A stretch of 64,000 bases of DNA from Paraburkholderia fynbosensis. GTDB taxonomy: Bacteria > Pseudomonadota > Gammaproteobacteria > Burkholderiales > Burkholderiaceae. The stretch is taken from contig NZ_CADIKI010000009.1 in NCBI RefSeq assembly GCF_902859935.1, forward strand, positions 1-64,000, written 5' to 3'. Made by a program: the position numbers and the translations under genes. Shown in pieces: positions 42,331 to 51,123 of this stretch. The notes under the pieces were generated by a model. That model was not told the origin of the DNA. It made no database searches and saw only the letters and a program-made list of their open reading frames with translations. Each line of letters begins with the position of its first letter. Position 1 is the stretch's first letter.

Positions 42331-43195
42331 GACCGGCGCGCTCACACCGGACCAGGTTCGCGCGGCGTTCCTGCAAGCCTGCGCGCTCGACGTTGCCACG
42401 CCCAAACCCGGCAACGTCAGCGTGCCAAGCCCCGGTCACGGCATGAGCGCCGCACAGTTCCTCGCCAGCGCGGATGCCGCGGCGGACGCATTGCTCGCGC
42501 ACGGCGCACCCGTCGGCCGGCGCATTCTCGATGCAGTCACGCGCACGCGCGATGCGGTCGGCTGCAACACGAACCTCGGCATCGTGCTGCTCGTCGCACC
42601 GCTCGCGGCGGCGCTGGAAGACTGTGCGCAAGCACCGTCGGCGCACGCGTGGCGCGCGGCGACCTCGCGCACGCTGGCGGCGCTCGACGTCGACGATGCG
42701 CGCCTCGCCTACCGCGCGATCGCCCTTGCCAATCCGGGCGGCCTCGGCGACGCACCCGAGCAATCGGTCCATGCGCCGCCGACGGTCGGCCTGCTCGACG
42801 CGATGCGGCTCGCCAGCGACCGCGACAGCATCGCCCGTCAATACGCGAACGGCTGTCAGGACATCTTCGAAACCGGTCTCGCCGCGTATCGCGACGCGCC
42901 GGCGGGCGCGCCCGAAGCGGCGATGCTCGGCGTGTTCCTCGCGTTTCTCGGCGGCTGGCCCGACTCACACATTGTGCGCAAGCACGGCATGGCGCTGGCG
43001 CAGAGTGTCACGCTTGCGGCACGCGCACATCACGTGCGCTGGCGGCAAACGGCGCTTCACGCATCAAGCGCGGACGCCGTCGCGCGGCTCGACGCATGGG
43101 ATGCCGAGCTCAAGGCGCGCGCAATCAACCCCGGCACCAGTGCCGATCTCGCGGTCGCCACGCTGTTCGTCGCCGCTTGCCTCGAGCGTGGCTGA
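42323..43195 (+). CDS. CitG-like triphosphoribosyl-dephospho-CoA synthase family protein
   Basis: 290 residues; overlaps the RimK-like gene by 8 bases. CitG-family patterns: TPKPGNVSVPSPGHGM, GCNTNLGIVLL and ALANPGGLG. There is no citrate lyase here, so a transferase step in methanopterin synthesis is more likely than prosthetic-group synthesis. Homologues occur in other methylotroph H4MPT clusters. Confidence 0.8.
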   Translation: MPETGALTPDQVRAAFLQACALDVATPKPGNVSVPSPGHGMSAAQFLASADAAADALLAHGAPVGRRILDAVTRTRDAVGCNTNLGIVLLVAPLAAALEDCAQAPSAHAWRAATSRTLAALDVDDARLAYRAIALANPGGLGDAPEQSVHAPPTVGLLDAMRLASDRDSIARQYANGCQDIFETGLAAYRDAPAGAPEAAMLGVFLAFLGGWPDSHIVRKHGMALAQSVTLAARAHHVRWRQTALHASSADAVARLDAWDAELKARAINPGTSADLAVATLFVAACLERG

Positions 43196-43227
43196 CGAAC
43201 AGGCATGACGCGATCCGGGCCGCGCAC

Positions 43228-43243
43228 TGGCACGGAACATGTT
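43228..43243 (+). promoter_or_regulatory. Possible sigma-54-type element upstream of fae
   Basis: TGGCACG is a perfect -24 box, but the -12 side reads ATGTT instead of TTGCA, so the invariant C is missing. Kept as a weak candidate because it is the only promoter-like element in the 153-bp spacer. Confidence 0.3.
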
Positions 43244-43348
43244 AGTTAGTACCGCCGTGCATCAACACGCCGCCGTGCGATGCAGGAGCAGGACGATTGC
43301 AGGCGGCGGCCAATCAGCAGGTCCGTAACCACTCATCGGAGGAACAGA

Positions 43349-43858
43349 ATGGCCAAGATCAACCGCGTCATGATCGGAGAGTCGCTAGTCGGCGACGGCA
43401 ACGAGGTCGCGCACATCGACTTGCTGATCGGTCCGCGAGGTTCCGCTGCGGAAACCGCGTTCTGCCACGCGCTCACCAACAATAAGGATGGCTTCACATC
43501 GTTGCTCGCGGTCGTCGCCCCGAATCTGCTCACCAAGCCGAACACGATCCTCTTCAACAAGGTGACGATCAAAGGCGCGAAGCAGGCCGTCCAGATGTTC
43601 GGCCCTGCGCAGCACGCGGTTGCCCTCGCGGTCGCCGACAGTGTCGAGGACGGCACGATTCCGCCAGACGAGGCGGACGATCTGTTCCTGTGCGTCGGCG
43701 TGTTCATTCACTGGCAGGCGGAAGACGACAAGAAGATCCAGGAGTTCAACTATCAGGCGACGCGCGAGGCAATCAAACGCGCCGTCAACGGCGAACCGAA
43801 CGCGGCGGAAGTCGTCGCGAAGAAAAGCACTGTCGCGCATCCGTTCGCACCGAACTGA
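43349..43858 (+). CDS. fae: Formaldehyde-activating enzyme
   Basis: 169 residues. VAHIDLLIG carries the conserved catalytic His (His22) and AETAFCHALTNNKDGFTSLLA-type sequence (AETAFCHALTNN, GFTSLLAVVAPN) follows. Condenses formaldehyde with H4MPT. CGGAGGAACAG precedes the ATG. Confidence 0.95.
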   Translation: MAKINRVMIGESLVGDGNEVAHIDLLIGPRGSAAETAFCHALTNNKDGFTSLLAVVAPNLLTKPNTILFNKVTIKGAKQAVQMFGPAQHAVALAVADSVEDGTIPPDEADDLFLCVGVFIHWQAEDDKKIQEFNYQATREAIKRAVNGEPNAAEVVAKKSTVAHPFAPN

Positions 43859-43980
43859 TCACGCGCGGCACGGGAGGAGACGCGGCGCTCGCAACGGGCC
43901 GCCTCCTCGCGCATCCCGCTGCACGGCTGAGCGCACCGATGTTCGACAAGCAGATTCAATGCTCCCGCAGAGGCATGACA

Positions 43981-44391
43981 ATGACCATAAGATGTCGCGC
44001 GCTTTTCGCCTTCACCTGCCTAGCGCTGGCAGCACCGCTCAGCTGGGCGGAGGGCGACGCGCCAACCCGGCCCGCTCCGGCGGGCGGCTACAACTATCCG
44101 ACTCAGGGCCGCGTGGAATACGTGCTGACCTGCATGGACGACAACGGCCACGATTTCGCGAACGTCTACAAATGCTCGTGCGTGATCGACAAGATGGCGG
44201 CCGCCCTTCCGTACGACGAATTCGTCGCCCAGTCGACCTTCTCGAAATACGCGACGCTCGGCGGTGAGGGCGGCTCGGAATTCCGCGTCGACCATGCGAA
44301 GTCGCAAACGAAGAAATTCCGCGCGCTGCAGACGACCGCGTATCAGGCGTGCGGGTTGGGTTCGCAGAAGACACCCACCGCCGCGAAGTAG
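43981..44391 (+). CDS. Small exported protein next to fae
   Basis: 136 residues from ATG 43981 (AGAGG 7 bp upstream; ATG 43975 is too close to it). Signal peptide ends SWA-EGDA. Four mature Cys, in LTCMDDNGHDF, YKCSCVID and QACGLG, with no heme CxxCH. Location suggests a C1-linked periplasmic role; no function known to me. Confidence 0.7.
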   Translation: MTIRCRALFAFTCLALAAPLSWAEGDAPTRPAPAGGYNYPTQGRVEYVLTCMDDNGHDFANVYKCSCVIDKMAAALPYDEFVAQSTFSKYATLGGEGGSEFRVDHAKSQTKKFRALQTTAYQACGLGSQKTPTAAK

Positions 44392-44469
44392 TGACGCGAT
44401 GCACCGCCAATGCGCTGCATGCATGTCGTGGATGGCGCCGCCGGTGCGGCGCCATCCACCTGCTCCGTT

Positions 44470-44961
44470 TCAGTTCGGCACCAGCCCTTCTCCTAGCGAT
44501 GCATAACTGACGATGCCGGCACCGGTCGCGGCCAGTTGACCGCGTCGCCGTTCGATCTGCACACCCACCGCCGCCACGTCGTCGAATTTCGCCGGCTTCG
44601 CGAGCGACACCCGCACCCAGTGAGCGCCAAAATCCGCAATCAGTAATTGCGCGATATTTTCCGCGAGCGCTTCGAGCAAGCGGACCCGATGTGTCGCGAA
44701 CAGATCGAGCAATGCGCTGCGTACGGCCGCATAGTTGACCGTGTCCTCGATCCGGTCCGTCGTGCATGCGCGAATCGCCGGCACGCCGATTGCGAGGTTC
44801 ATGCGCACCGGCTGCGGGACATGCTGTTCGCTGCTGTCGATACCGATGACCGTCTGGCCTACGAAGTTTTCGATGAAGACGATGTCCATACGCTCGGGCA
44901 ACGCGGCGGTGGCGGAGATGCCGGGAAAAGCGGCAAGGCGAACGGTATCGATACGATCCAT
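44470..44961 (-). CDS. Dihydroneopterin-aldolase-like protein (FolB family)
   Basis: 163 residues from ATG 44961 (CGGAG 6 bp upstream). The FolB core starts MDIVFIENFVGQTVIGI; active-site-type residues lie in NYAAV and LLEALAENIAQLL. About 25 residues precede the core, longer than usual. Its place in the H4MPT region suggests pterin supply for methanopterin. Confidence 0.8.
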   Translation of the reverse strand: MDRIDTVRLAAFPGISATAALPERMDIVFIENFVGQTVIGIDSSEQHVPQPVRMNLAIGVPAIRACTTDRIEDTVNYAAVRSALLDLFATHRVRLLEALAENIAQLLIADFGAHWVRVSLAKPAKFDDVAAVGVQIERRRGQLAATGAGIVSYASLGEGLVPN

Positions 44962-45024
44962 GGTGTACTCCGCCGCGGCGCGGCTTCGGGTTAATACTGC
45001 ATCAGGAACAGCGGCAACGGCGGC

Positions 45025-45039
45025 GGCACACTCTGTGCC
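45025..45039. promoter_or_regulatory. Second perfect copy of the activator-site palindrome
   Basis: GGCACA-CTC-TGTGCC, the same layout and spacing as GACACA-TTC-TGTGTC at 36079-36093. It lies in the 350-base spacer between leftward folB and the sigma-54 activator gene. A poor -24/-12-like GGGCAC-N5-GTGGT is 66 bp to the right (45105-45120). Confidence 0.5.
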
Positions 45040-45137
45040 GAAGCTGCCACAACGCCGTTGAATAGGCCCGTCAACAACGCAACGAATAGAGAAAAGCAAA
45101 TATCGGGCACAGTCGGTGGTGTTAATGCGACTTCCTG

Positions 45138-45166
45138 TTGAACCAAACCGCCATCGGGCGTAGAGT
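45138..45166 (+). promoter_or_regulatory. Candidate sigma-70 promoter of the activator gene
   Basis: TTGAAC (45138-45143), 17-bp spacer, TAGAGT (45161-45166). Each box has 4 of 6 consensus bases. The leader to the ATG at 45312 is about 135 bases. Confidence 0.35.
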
Positions 45167-45311
45167 TTTAAACAGCCGCCTTAGAGAGGCCGGCCGCGTA
45201 GGCGCATGCGAACGTACGAATTCGTGGCGTCAGGGGAATACAGGATTGATAAAGCGGCATTCGCGGCGTGCTCAATAGCAGGTCCGAAATGCCGCAACGG
45301 AGACAAACCCC

Positions 45312-47363
45312 ATGTCGTTGCTCGCTGACAGCAATACGCACGTCCGAGAGGTGCTGAACGTCGTCAATCATCAGTTGACTACGCGCCCGACGAGCCAATC
45401 CGTCGCCCAATCGTGGGCGCGCTGCATCAACGAATTTCAGCTCGACCCCTCGCGTTTCATCACCCCGCCAGTCCTCACGCAGTACGAATTAAGCGCGCGC
45501 CGCGAAGCGCTCGGCGATCTGATCGCCTGCTCGAAACTCGAAATGACGACGCTCTATCAGCAATTGGCCGATCCCGAACTGGCGGTCGTGCTGGTCGATG
45601 CGGGCGGCGCGATCGTGCATCAGGTGTCGTCGGTGCCGTTTGCGGAGGCGGTCGCCGAAGACGGCTTCCGGGTCGGCGCCCTATGGAGCGAACGCGAAGC
45701 GGGCACCAACGGCATGGGCACCTGCCTGGCCGAGCGCGACTGCATCGCCGTGTGTCAGCACGAGCATTTTTATCCGCGCTATACCTCGCTCACCTGCTCC
45801 GCCGCGCCGATCTTCGACGACAGCGGCGAGATCGCGGGCGTACTCGACGTCACGAGCCGCTCGAAACTGCTGCAACAGCACTCGCTGGTGCTCGTCGGCA
45901 TGTCGCGGCAGATGATCGAAAACCGTTTGCTGGACGCGCGTTACCGTCACGCGAACATGATTCACTTTCACAGCCGCCCGGAATTCGTCGGCACGCTGCA
46001 CGGCGGCAAGCTCGCCGTCGGGGACGACAGTACGGTGCTCGCCGCGAATCGCAGCGCGCTGTTCCAGCTCGGCTTCCGCTCGCTCAGCGAACTGCGCGGG
46101 CGGCGTATCGAAGAAGCGTTCAACGCGTCGCTCGAAGACATGATCGCGCGCAGCATCCGCGGCTCGTTCCATCCGGTCACCGTGTATAGCGCGAACGCGA
46201 CGAACCGCTTCTTTCTCGTTGCGCAGACCTCGCAGAACAACAGCGGGCGTGTCGCGCGCGTGCTCGGCAGCGAAGCGCCCGCCGCCGCTCGCAACAGTGC
46301 GCCCGGCAAGCGCCCGCCCGCGCCGAAGCTCGACGAGATCGCGCACCTGGAGTTCGGCGACCCGCGCATGGCATCGCAGATTCAACTGGCCGTGCGCGTG
46401 ATCCAGCGCAAGATTCCGATCGTGCTCAGAGGCCAAACCGGCACCGGCAAGGAAGTGTTCGCGCAGGCGCTGCATAGCATCAGCCCGCATGCCGGCGGCC
46501 CGTTCGTGCCGGTCAACTGTGCGTCGTTGCCCGAGAACCTGATCGAGAGCGAACTGTTCGGCTATCGTGCCGGCGCGTTCACCGGCGCGCAGCGCGAAGG
46601 ACGGCGCGGCAAGATCGTGCAGGCCAACGGCGGCACCCTCTTTCTCGACGAGATCGGCGACATGCCGCTCGTGTTGCAGGCTCGTCTGTTGCGCGTGATC
46701 GAGGAGCACGAGGTCACGCCGCTCGGCGCCGAGACCACCGTCAAGGTCAATTTCCAGCTGATCAGCGCGAGTCACCGCAATCTGCTCGAACTCGTGCATA
46801 GCGGACAATTCCGCGAGGATCTCTATTACCGGCTCAAGGGTGTCGAGCTGAATCTGCCGCCGCTGCGCGAGCGGCTCGACAAGCTGCCGCTGATCCACCA
46901 TCTGCTCGCGAACGAGACCGACGATCCGCCGGAACTGAGCCCAGAAGCCGAACACGCTCTGCTGAGTTACGCGTGGCCGGGCAACATCCGGCAACTGCGC
47001 CATGTGCTGCAAATGGCGATCGCGCTGTCGGACGGCCAGCCGATCCGTTGCGAGGACCTGCCGCCCGAAATCACGCAGCGCGCGCCGGGCGGCGACATGC
47101 CGACGGCGCTCGGCCTCACCACCGCGGACATGGACGCGCATCTCACCGACGACGCGGACATTTCGGCGCTCAACGCGATCCAGTTGAACGAGCGCGAAAC
47201 CGTGTTGTCATTGCTCGACGAGCATCGCTGGAACGTCAGCAATGTCGCGAAGGCGCTCGGCATCAGCCGCAACACGCTGTACCGGAAGATGCGCCGGCTG
47301 CACATCCGGCTGTCGCATGAAGGCTCGCCGTCCGACGGAATGCCGCTCGATCTCGACGCATGA
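45312..47363 (+). CDS. Sigma-54-dependent activator, AcoR-like (GAF, AAA+, Fis HTH)
   Basis: 683 residues. N-terminal GAF-type sensor (GTNGMGTCLAERDCIAV, then SAAPIFDDSGEIAGVLDV), a central AAA+ domain from about residue 345 with Walker A GQTGTGKE, the sigma-54 contact loop GAFTGA and Walker B GTLFLDEIGD, and a C-terminal Fis-type helix-turn-helix (WNVSNVAKALGISRNTLYRK). The ATGA overlap with dmrB places it in a C1 cofactor transcript. It is the natural candidate to bind the GRCACAYTCTGTGYC palindromes and drive the -24/-12 promoters. The signal, probably an alcohol or aldehyde, is unknown. Confidence 0.9.
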   Translation: MSLLADSNTHVREVLNVVNHQLTTRPTSQSVAQSWARCINEFQLDPSRFITPPVLTQYELSARREALGDLIACSKLEMTTLYQQLADPELAVVLVDAGGAIVHQVSSVPFAEAVAEDGFRVGALWSEREAGTNGMGTCLAERDCIAVCQHEHFYPRYTSLTCSAAPIFDDSGEIAGVLDVTSRSKLLQQHSLVLVGMSRQMIENRLLDARYRHANMIHFHSRPEFVGTLHGGKLAVGDDSTVLAANRSALFQLGFRSLSELRGRRIEEAFNASLEDMIARSIRGSFHPVTVYSANATNRFFLVAQTSQNNSGRVARVLGSEAPAAARNSAPGKRPPAPKLDEIAHLEFGDPRMASQIQLAVRVIQRKIPIVLRGQTGTGKEVFAQALHSISPHAGGPFVPVNCASLPENLIESELFGYRAGAFTGAQREGRRGKIVQANGGTLFLDEIGDMPLVLQARLLRVIEEHEVTPLGAETTVKVNFQLISASHRNLLELVHSGQFREDLYYRLKGVELNLPPLRERLDKLPLIHHLLANETDDPPELSPEAEHALLSYAWPGNIRQLRHVLQMAIALSDGQPIRCEDLPPEITQRAPGGDMPTALGLTTADMDAHLTDDADISALNAIQLNERETVLSLLDEHRWNVSNVAKALGISRNTLYRKMRRLHIRLSHEGSPSDGMPLDLDA

Positions 47364-47956
47364 CCCCGACGCCCGCACGCGAGCTTGCCGACTTCAAGCC
47401 GGACGCGCGCTTCGCGTGGTGCGTGACCGGCTCCGGCCATCTGCTCGAAGAGTCCATCGCGCTCGCGCTGCAATTGCCGCGCGTGGACCTCTTCCTGTCC
47501 GCGGCGGCGGAGGAAGTGCTGCCGCTGTATGGTTGGCCGATCGATAAACTCCGCGAAAAATTCCGCGTGCTGCGCGACAACAGTGCGAGCGGCGTGCCGG
47601 TCGGGATGCTTTATCACGGCGTCTATCACACGGTCGTGATCGCGCCGGCCACCAGCAACACCGTCGCCAAATGCGCGTACGGCATCTCGGACACGTTGCC
47701 CACCAACATGTACGCGCAGGCCGGCAAGCAATGTATCCCGGGCATTGTCTTTGCATGCGACACGGAGCCGACCGTGATCACGGCGAGCCCCGACGAATGG
47801 GTCGAACTGCGGCCACGGACGATCGAACTCGACAACGTTGAGCGCCTGTCGCACTTCGAATACACGACGCTCGCCCGCTCGCTCGACGAACTCAAAGCGG
47901 CGCTCGATCAACGCCTGTCGACCCTCGATCTTGCATGGACCACATCCTCTTCCTGA
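47360..47956 (+). CDS. dmrB: Dihydromethanopterin reductase, flavoprotein type
   Basis: 198 residues; ATG 47360 overlaps the activator stop. Flavoprotein fold of the archaeoflavoprotein group: FAWCVTGSGHLLEES, IAPATSNTVAKCAYGISDTL. DmrB from Burkholderia reduces dihydromethanopterin to H4MPT. Confidence 0.88.
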   Translation: MTPTPARELADFKPDARFAWCVTGSGHLLEESIALALQLPRVDLFLSAAAEEVLPLYGWPIDKLREKFRVLRDNSASGVPVGMLYHGVYHTVVIAPATSNTVAKCAYGISDTLPTNMYAQAGKQCIPGIVFACDTEPTVITASPDEWVELRPRTIELDNVERLSHFEYTTLARSLDELKAALDQRLSTLDLAWTTSSS

Positions 47957-49317
47957 CCGGCCGGCTTGCCGAACCCAGTCTGCTGCGGGTGCTCGATAGC
48001 ATGGCGCCGACGCCGTTCAGCTGGGAAGTCCGCGAACTTGGTCTGCAGGTCGCCGCTTTGATGACGGCCGACATGATCCAGCGCCGCGTGCCCGCCCCGC
48101 TCGCCGCGCAACGGGTGATCGTGCCCGGGCGCTGCCGCGGCGATCTCGATGCGCTCGCCCTTCACTATGGCGTGCCGTTCGAACGCGGTCCCGAGGAGGT
48201 CAAGGACCTGCCGCAATTTTTCGGCCGCAAGGCCAAGCCGTTCGATCTGAGCCGTTACGAGACCGAGATTTTCGCGGAGATCGTCGATGCGCCGCGGCTG
48301 GACCTCGACGGCATCGCGCGCCGCGCGCGCGAGTATGCCGCTCAGGGCGCCGACGTGATCGACATCGGCTGTCTGCCTGAAACGCCGTTTGCCCATCTCG
48401 AAGACGCGGTCCGGCGGCTGAAGGCCGAAGGCTACCGCGTGAGCGTCGATTCGATGCGCACCGACGAACTGCTGCGCGGCGGCCGCGCGGGCGCCGACTA
48501 CCTGATGAGCCTGAACCTGGACACGCTCTGGATTGCCGACGAAGTGCCCTCGACGCCGATCCTCGTCGCTCGTGAGCCGGGCGACCCGGCCTCGCTCGAC
48601 GCAGCGATCGAACAACTGTCCGCACGCGGCCGCGCCTTCTACGCCGATCCGATCCTCGACCCGATTCCGTTCGGGCTTGCCGTGTCGGTGGCGCGCTACG
48701 TGCGCTTGCGCGAACGCTATCCGGACATCGCGATCATGATGGGCATCGGCAACGTGACGGAGTTGACCGAAGCCGACACGAGCGGCATCAACGCGGTGCT
48801 GCTCGGCATGGCCGCCGAGTTGCGGATCGGCGCGGTACTCACTACGTCGGTGAGTCTGCATGCGCGGCGAGCGCTGCGCGAAGCCGATGTCGCGCGCCGC
48901 ATGATGCATGCCGCGCGCGAGGCGCAAGTACTGCCGAAAGGCATCAACAGCGATCTCGCGACCGTCCATGCGAAACGGCCGTTTCCCTATAACGCCGACG
49001 AAATCGACGAATTGGCGCGTGGCGTGCGCGACCCGAATTTCCGCGTGCAGATCAGCGCCGACGGCATTCACGTCTACAACCGCGACGGCCATCTGCGCGC
49101 GGAAGACCCCTTCGCACTCTATCCGCAACTGAATCTCGACACCGACGGCGGCCACGCGTTCTATATGGGCGTGCAACTCGCGCGCGCGGAAATCGCGTGG
49201 CGGCTCGGCAAGCGTTTCGATCAGGACCAGCCGCTCGACTGGGGCTGCGCGGTCGATCGTCCCGACGAAGATCTGCTCGCCTGGCGCGCCCCCGGCGAGA
49301 CGATGAAGAAAGGCTGA
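47935..49317 (+). CDS. Dihydropteroate-synthase-related protein (DUF6513 type) of the H4MPT cluster
   Basis: 460 residues, overlapping dmrB by 22 bases. The N-terminal part (1 to about 120) is a distinct domain; the rest is a pterin-binding TIM barrel (GADVIDIGCLPETP, VSVDSMRTDELL, MMGIGNVTELTEADTSG). It may join the pterin and arylamine parts of methanopterin, as DHPS does for folate. Confidence 0.85.
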   Translation: MDHILFLTGRLAEPSLLRVLDSMAPTPFSWEVRELGLQVAALMTADMIQRRVPAPLAAQRVIVPGRCRGDLDALALHYGVPFERGPEEVKDLPQFFGRKAKPFDLSRYETEIFAEIVDAPRLDLDGIARRAREYAAQGADVIDIGCLPETPFAHLEDAVRRLKAEGYRVSVDSMRTDELLRGGRAGADYLMSLNLDTLWIADEVPSTPILVAREPGDPASLDAAIEQLSARGRAFYADPILDPIPFGLAVSVARYVRLRERYPDIAIMMGIGNVTELTEADTSGINAVLLGMAAELRIGAVLTTSVSLHARRALREADVARRMMHAAREAQVLPKGINSDLATVHAKRPFPYNADEIDELARGVRDPNFRVQISADGIHVYNRDGHLRAEDPFALYPQLNLDTDGGHAFYMGVQLARAEIAWRLGKRFDQDQPLDWGCAVDRPDEDLLAWRAPGETMKKG

Positions 49318-49327
49318 CGTCCAGTCA

Positions 49328-50032
49328 TCACAGCGCGGCCACGCCCGCGCTTTGCGCCACCGTATCGAGTTCGTCGTGCAAGCGGCCGATTGCCTGCTTG
49401 CGATCGGGTGCGCCGAACACGGCCGAACCGGCCACGAACACATCGGCGCCGGCCGCGGCGATTCGCGCGATATTCGACGCATTGACGCCGCCATCGACTT
49501 CGATCAGCAGTGGCCGGCCGGTACGCTGCATGGTCGTGTCGACACGCTCGCGCAACAGCCGCAGCTTGTCCAGCGTTTGCCCGATGAACGCCTGGCCGCC
49601 GAAGCCCGGATTGACCGACATCACGAGCACGACGTCGAGCAGGTCCATCACGTGATCGAGCACGGCGAGCGGCGTGGACGGATTCAGCGCGAGCCCGGCG
49701 CGCACCCCGTGCGACTTGATCAGTTCGATGGTCCGATGCACATGCAGCGACGCCTCGGGATGAAAACTGATCGAATTCGCGCCTGCCTCGGCAAAGCCGG
49801 CGACGAGCGGATCGACCGGCATCGTCATCAGATGCACGTCGAACGGCATCGTCGTATATGGCCGGATCGCCGAGCACACCAGCGGTCCGACGGTCAGGTT
49901 CGGCACGTAGTGGTTATCCATCACATCGAGATGAAGCCAGTCCGCGCCGGCTGCGCTCACGTCGCGAACCTCGTCCGCAAGACGGGCGAAGTCCGCCGAC
50001 AGCAGCGACGGGGCAATCAGGAATTCACGCAT
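49328..50032 (-). CDS. cbbE: Ribulose-phosphate 3-epimerase
   Basis: 234 residues from ATG 50032 (GGGGAG 6 bp upstream). IAPSLLSADF, HLDVMDNHYVPN, VMSVNPGFGGQ and EVDGGVN are the family signatures. Last gene of the Calvin operon; only 10 bp separate its stop from the convergent DHPS-like stop. Confidence 0.95.
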   Translation of the reverse strand: MREFLIAPSLLSADFARLADEVRDVSAAGADWLHLDVMDNHYVPNLTVGPLVCSAIRPYTTMPFDVHLMTMPVDPLVAGFAEAGANSISFHPEASLHVHRTIELIKSHGVRAGLALNPSTPLAVLDHVMDLLDVVLVMSVNPGFGGQAFIGQTLDKLRLLRERVDTTMQRTGRPLLIEVDGGVNASNIARIAAAGADVFVAGSAVFGAPDRKQAIGRLHDELDTVAQSAGVAAL

Positions 50033-50053
50033 CACGTTCTCCCCGCCAATGGT

Positions 50054-51091
50054 TCAGTGATAGCGGTGCGCCATCGCGTCGAGCGGGAGCGGCTTGATCC
50101 GTGCCGCCTGGCCTGCGCAGCCAAACGCCTCGAAGCGCTCGGCGCAGAGTGCGCTCGCGGCCGCCGTCGCCGCCTTGAGCGCCGCGCGCGGATCGAACTC
50201 GGAGCGTGCGTTGGCGAGCGACTTGCGCATCGCGCCGCTCATCGCGAGCCGGATGTCGGTGTCGATGTTGACCTTGCGCACGCCATGCGCGATGCCGCGC
50301 CGGATTTCCTCGACCGGCACGCCATACGTCTGCGGAATTTCACCGCCGTATTCGCGGATCACCGCCAGCCATTCCTGCGGCACCGACGACGATCCATGCA
50401 TCACGAGATGTGCGTTCGGAATCCGTTCGTGAATGTCGATGATCCGGTCGATCGCGAGAATGTCGCCGGTCGGCTCGCGGCTGAACTTGTAGGCGCCATG
50501 GGAGGTGCCGATCGCGATCGCGAGCGCATCGACGCCGGTCGCTTCGACGAAGCGCCATGCTTCCTCGGGGTCGGTGAGGAGATCGTCACGCGCGAGCTGG
50601 CCGCTGGCGCCGACGCCGTCCTCCTCGCCCGACATGCCGGTTTCGAGCGAGCCGAGGCAACCCAGTTCGCCTTCGACCGAGACGCCCACCGCGTGCGCCG
50701 CTTCCACCACGCGGCGGCTTACCTCGACGTTGTAGTCGTAAGCGGCGGGCGTTTTCTGATCCGGCAGCAGCGAGCCGTCCATCATCACCGACGTAAAACC
50801 CGAGCGGATCGCCTGCTGGCAAACCGCGGGGCTCGCGCCGTGATCCTGATGCAGCACCAGCGGGATATCCGGGTGCGCCTCCAGCGCGGCGAGCACCAGA
50901 TGGCGCAGATAGGGCTCGCCCGCATACTTGCGCGCGCCCGCCGAGGCCTGCAGGATCACCGGGCTGTTGGTGGCCTCGGCGGCTCGCATGATCGCGTGAA
51001 TCTGCTCCATGTTGTTGACGTTGAACGCGGGCACGCCGTAGTCGTGTTCGGCCGCGTGATCCAGCAGCTGCCGCAGGGTGATGAAGGCCAT
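50054..51091 (-). CDS. cbbA: Fructose-bisphosphate aldolase, class II
   Basis: 345 residues. Zn and active-site motifs LVLHQDHGAS, VEGELGCLGSLE and VMHGSSSVP. Also able to make sedoheptulose bisphosphate in the Calvin cycle. 18 bp upstream of cbbE. Confidence 0.95.
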   Translation of the reverse strand: MAFITLRQLLDHAAEHDYGVPAFNVNNMEQIHAIMRAAEATNSPVILQASAGARKYAGEPYLRHLVLAALEAHPDIPLVLHQDHGASPAVCQQAIRSGFTSVMMDGSLLPDQKTPAAYDYNVEVSRRVVEAAHAVGVSVEGELGCLGSLETGMSGEEDGVGASGQLARDDLLTDPEEAWRFVEATGVDALAIAIGTSHGAYKFSREPTGDILAIDRIIDIHERIPNAHLVMHGSSSVPQEWLAVIREYGGEIPQTYGVPVEEIRRGIAHGVRKVNIDTDIRLAMSGAMRKSLANARSEFDPRAALKAATAAASALCAERFEAFGCAGQAARIKPLPLDAMAHRYH

Positions 51092-51123
51092 GACTGACTC
51101 CTCGAGATGAAAATCGGTTCGGC

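Noticed and set aside
43132..43145. CGGCAC-CA-GTGCCG palindrome upstream of fae
   Set aside because: Arm spacing differs from the activator sites and it lies in the CitG-like coding region.
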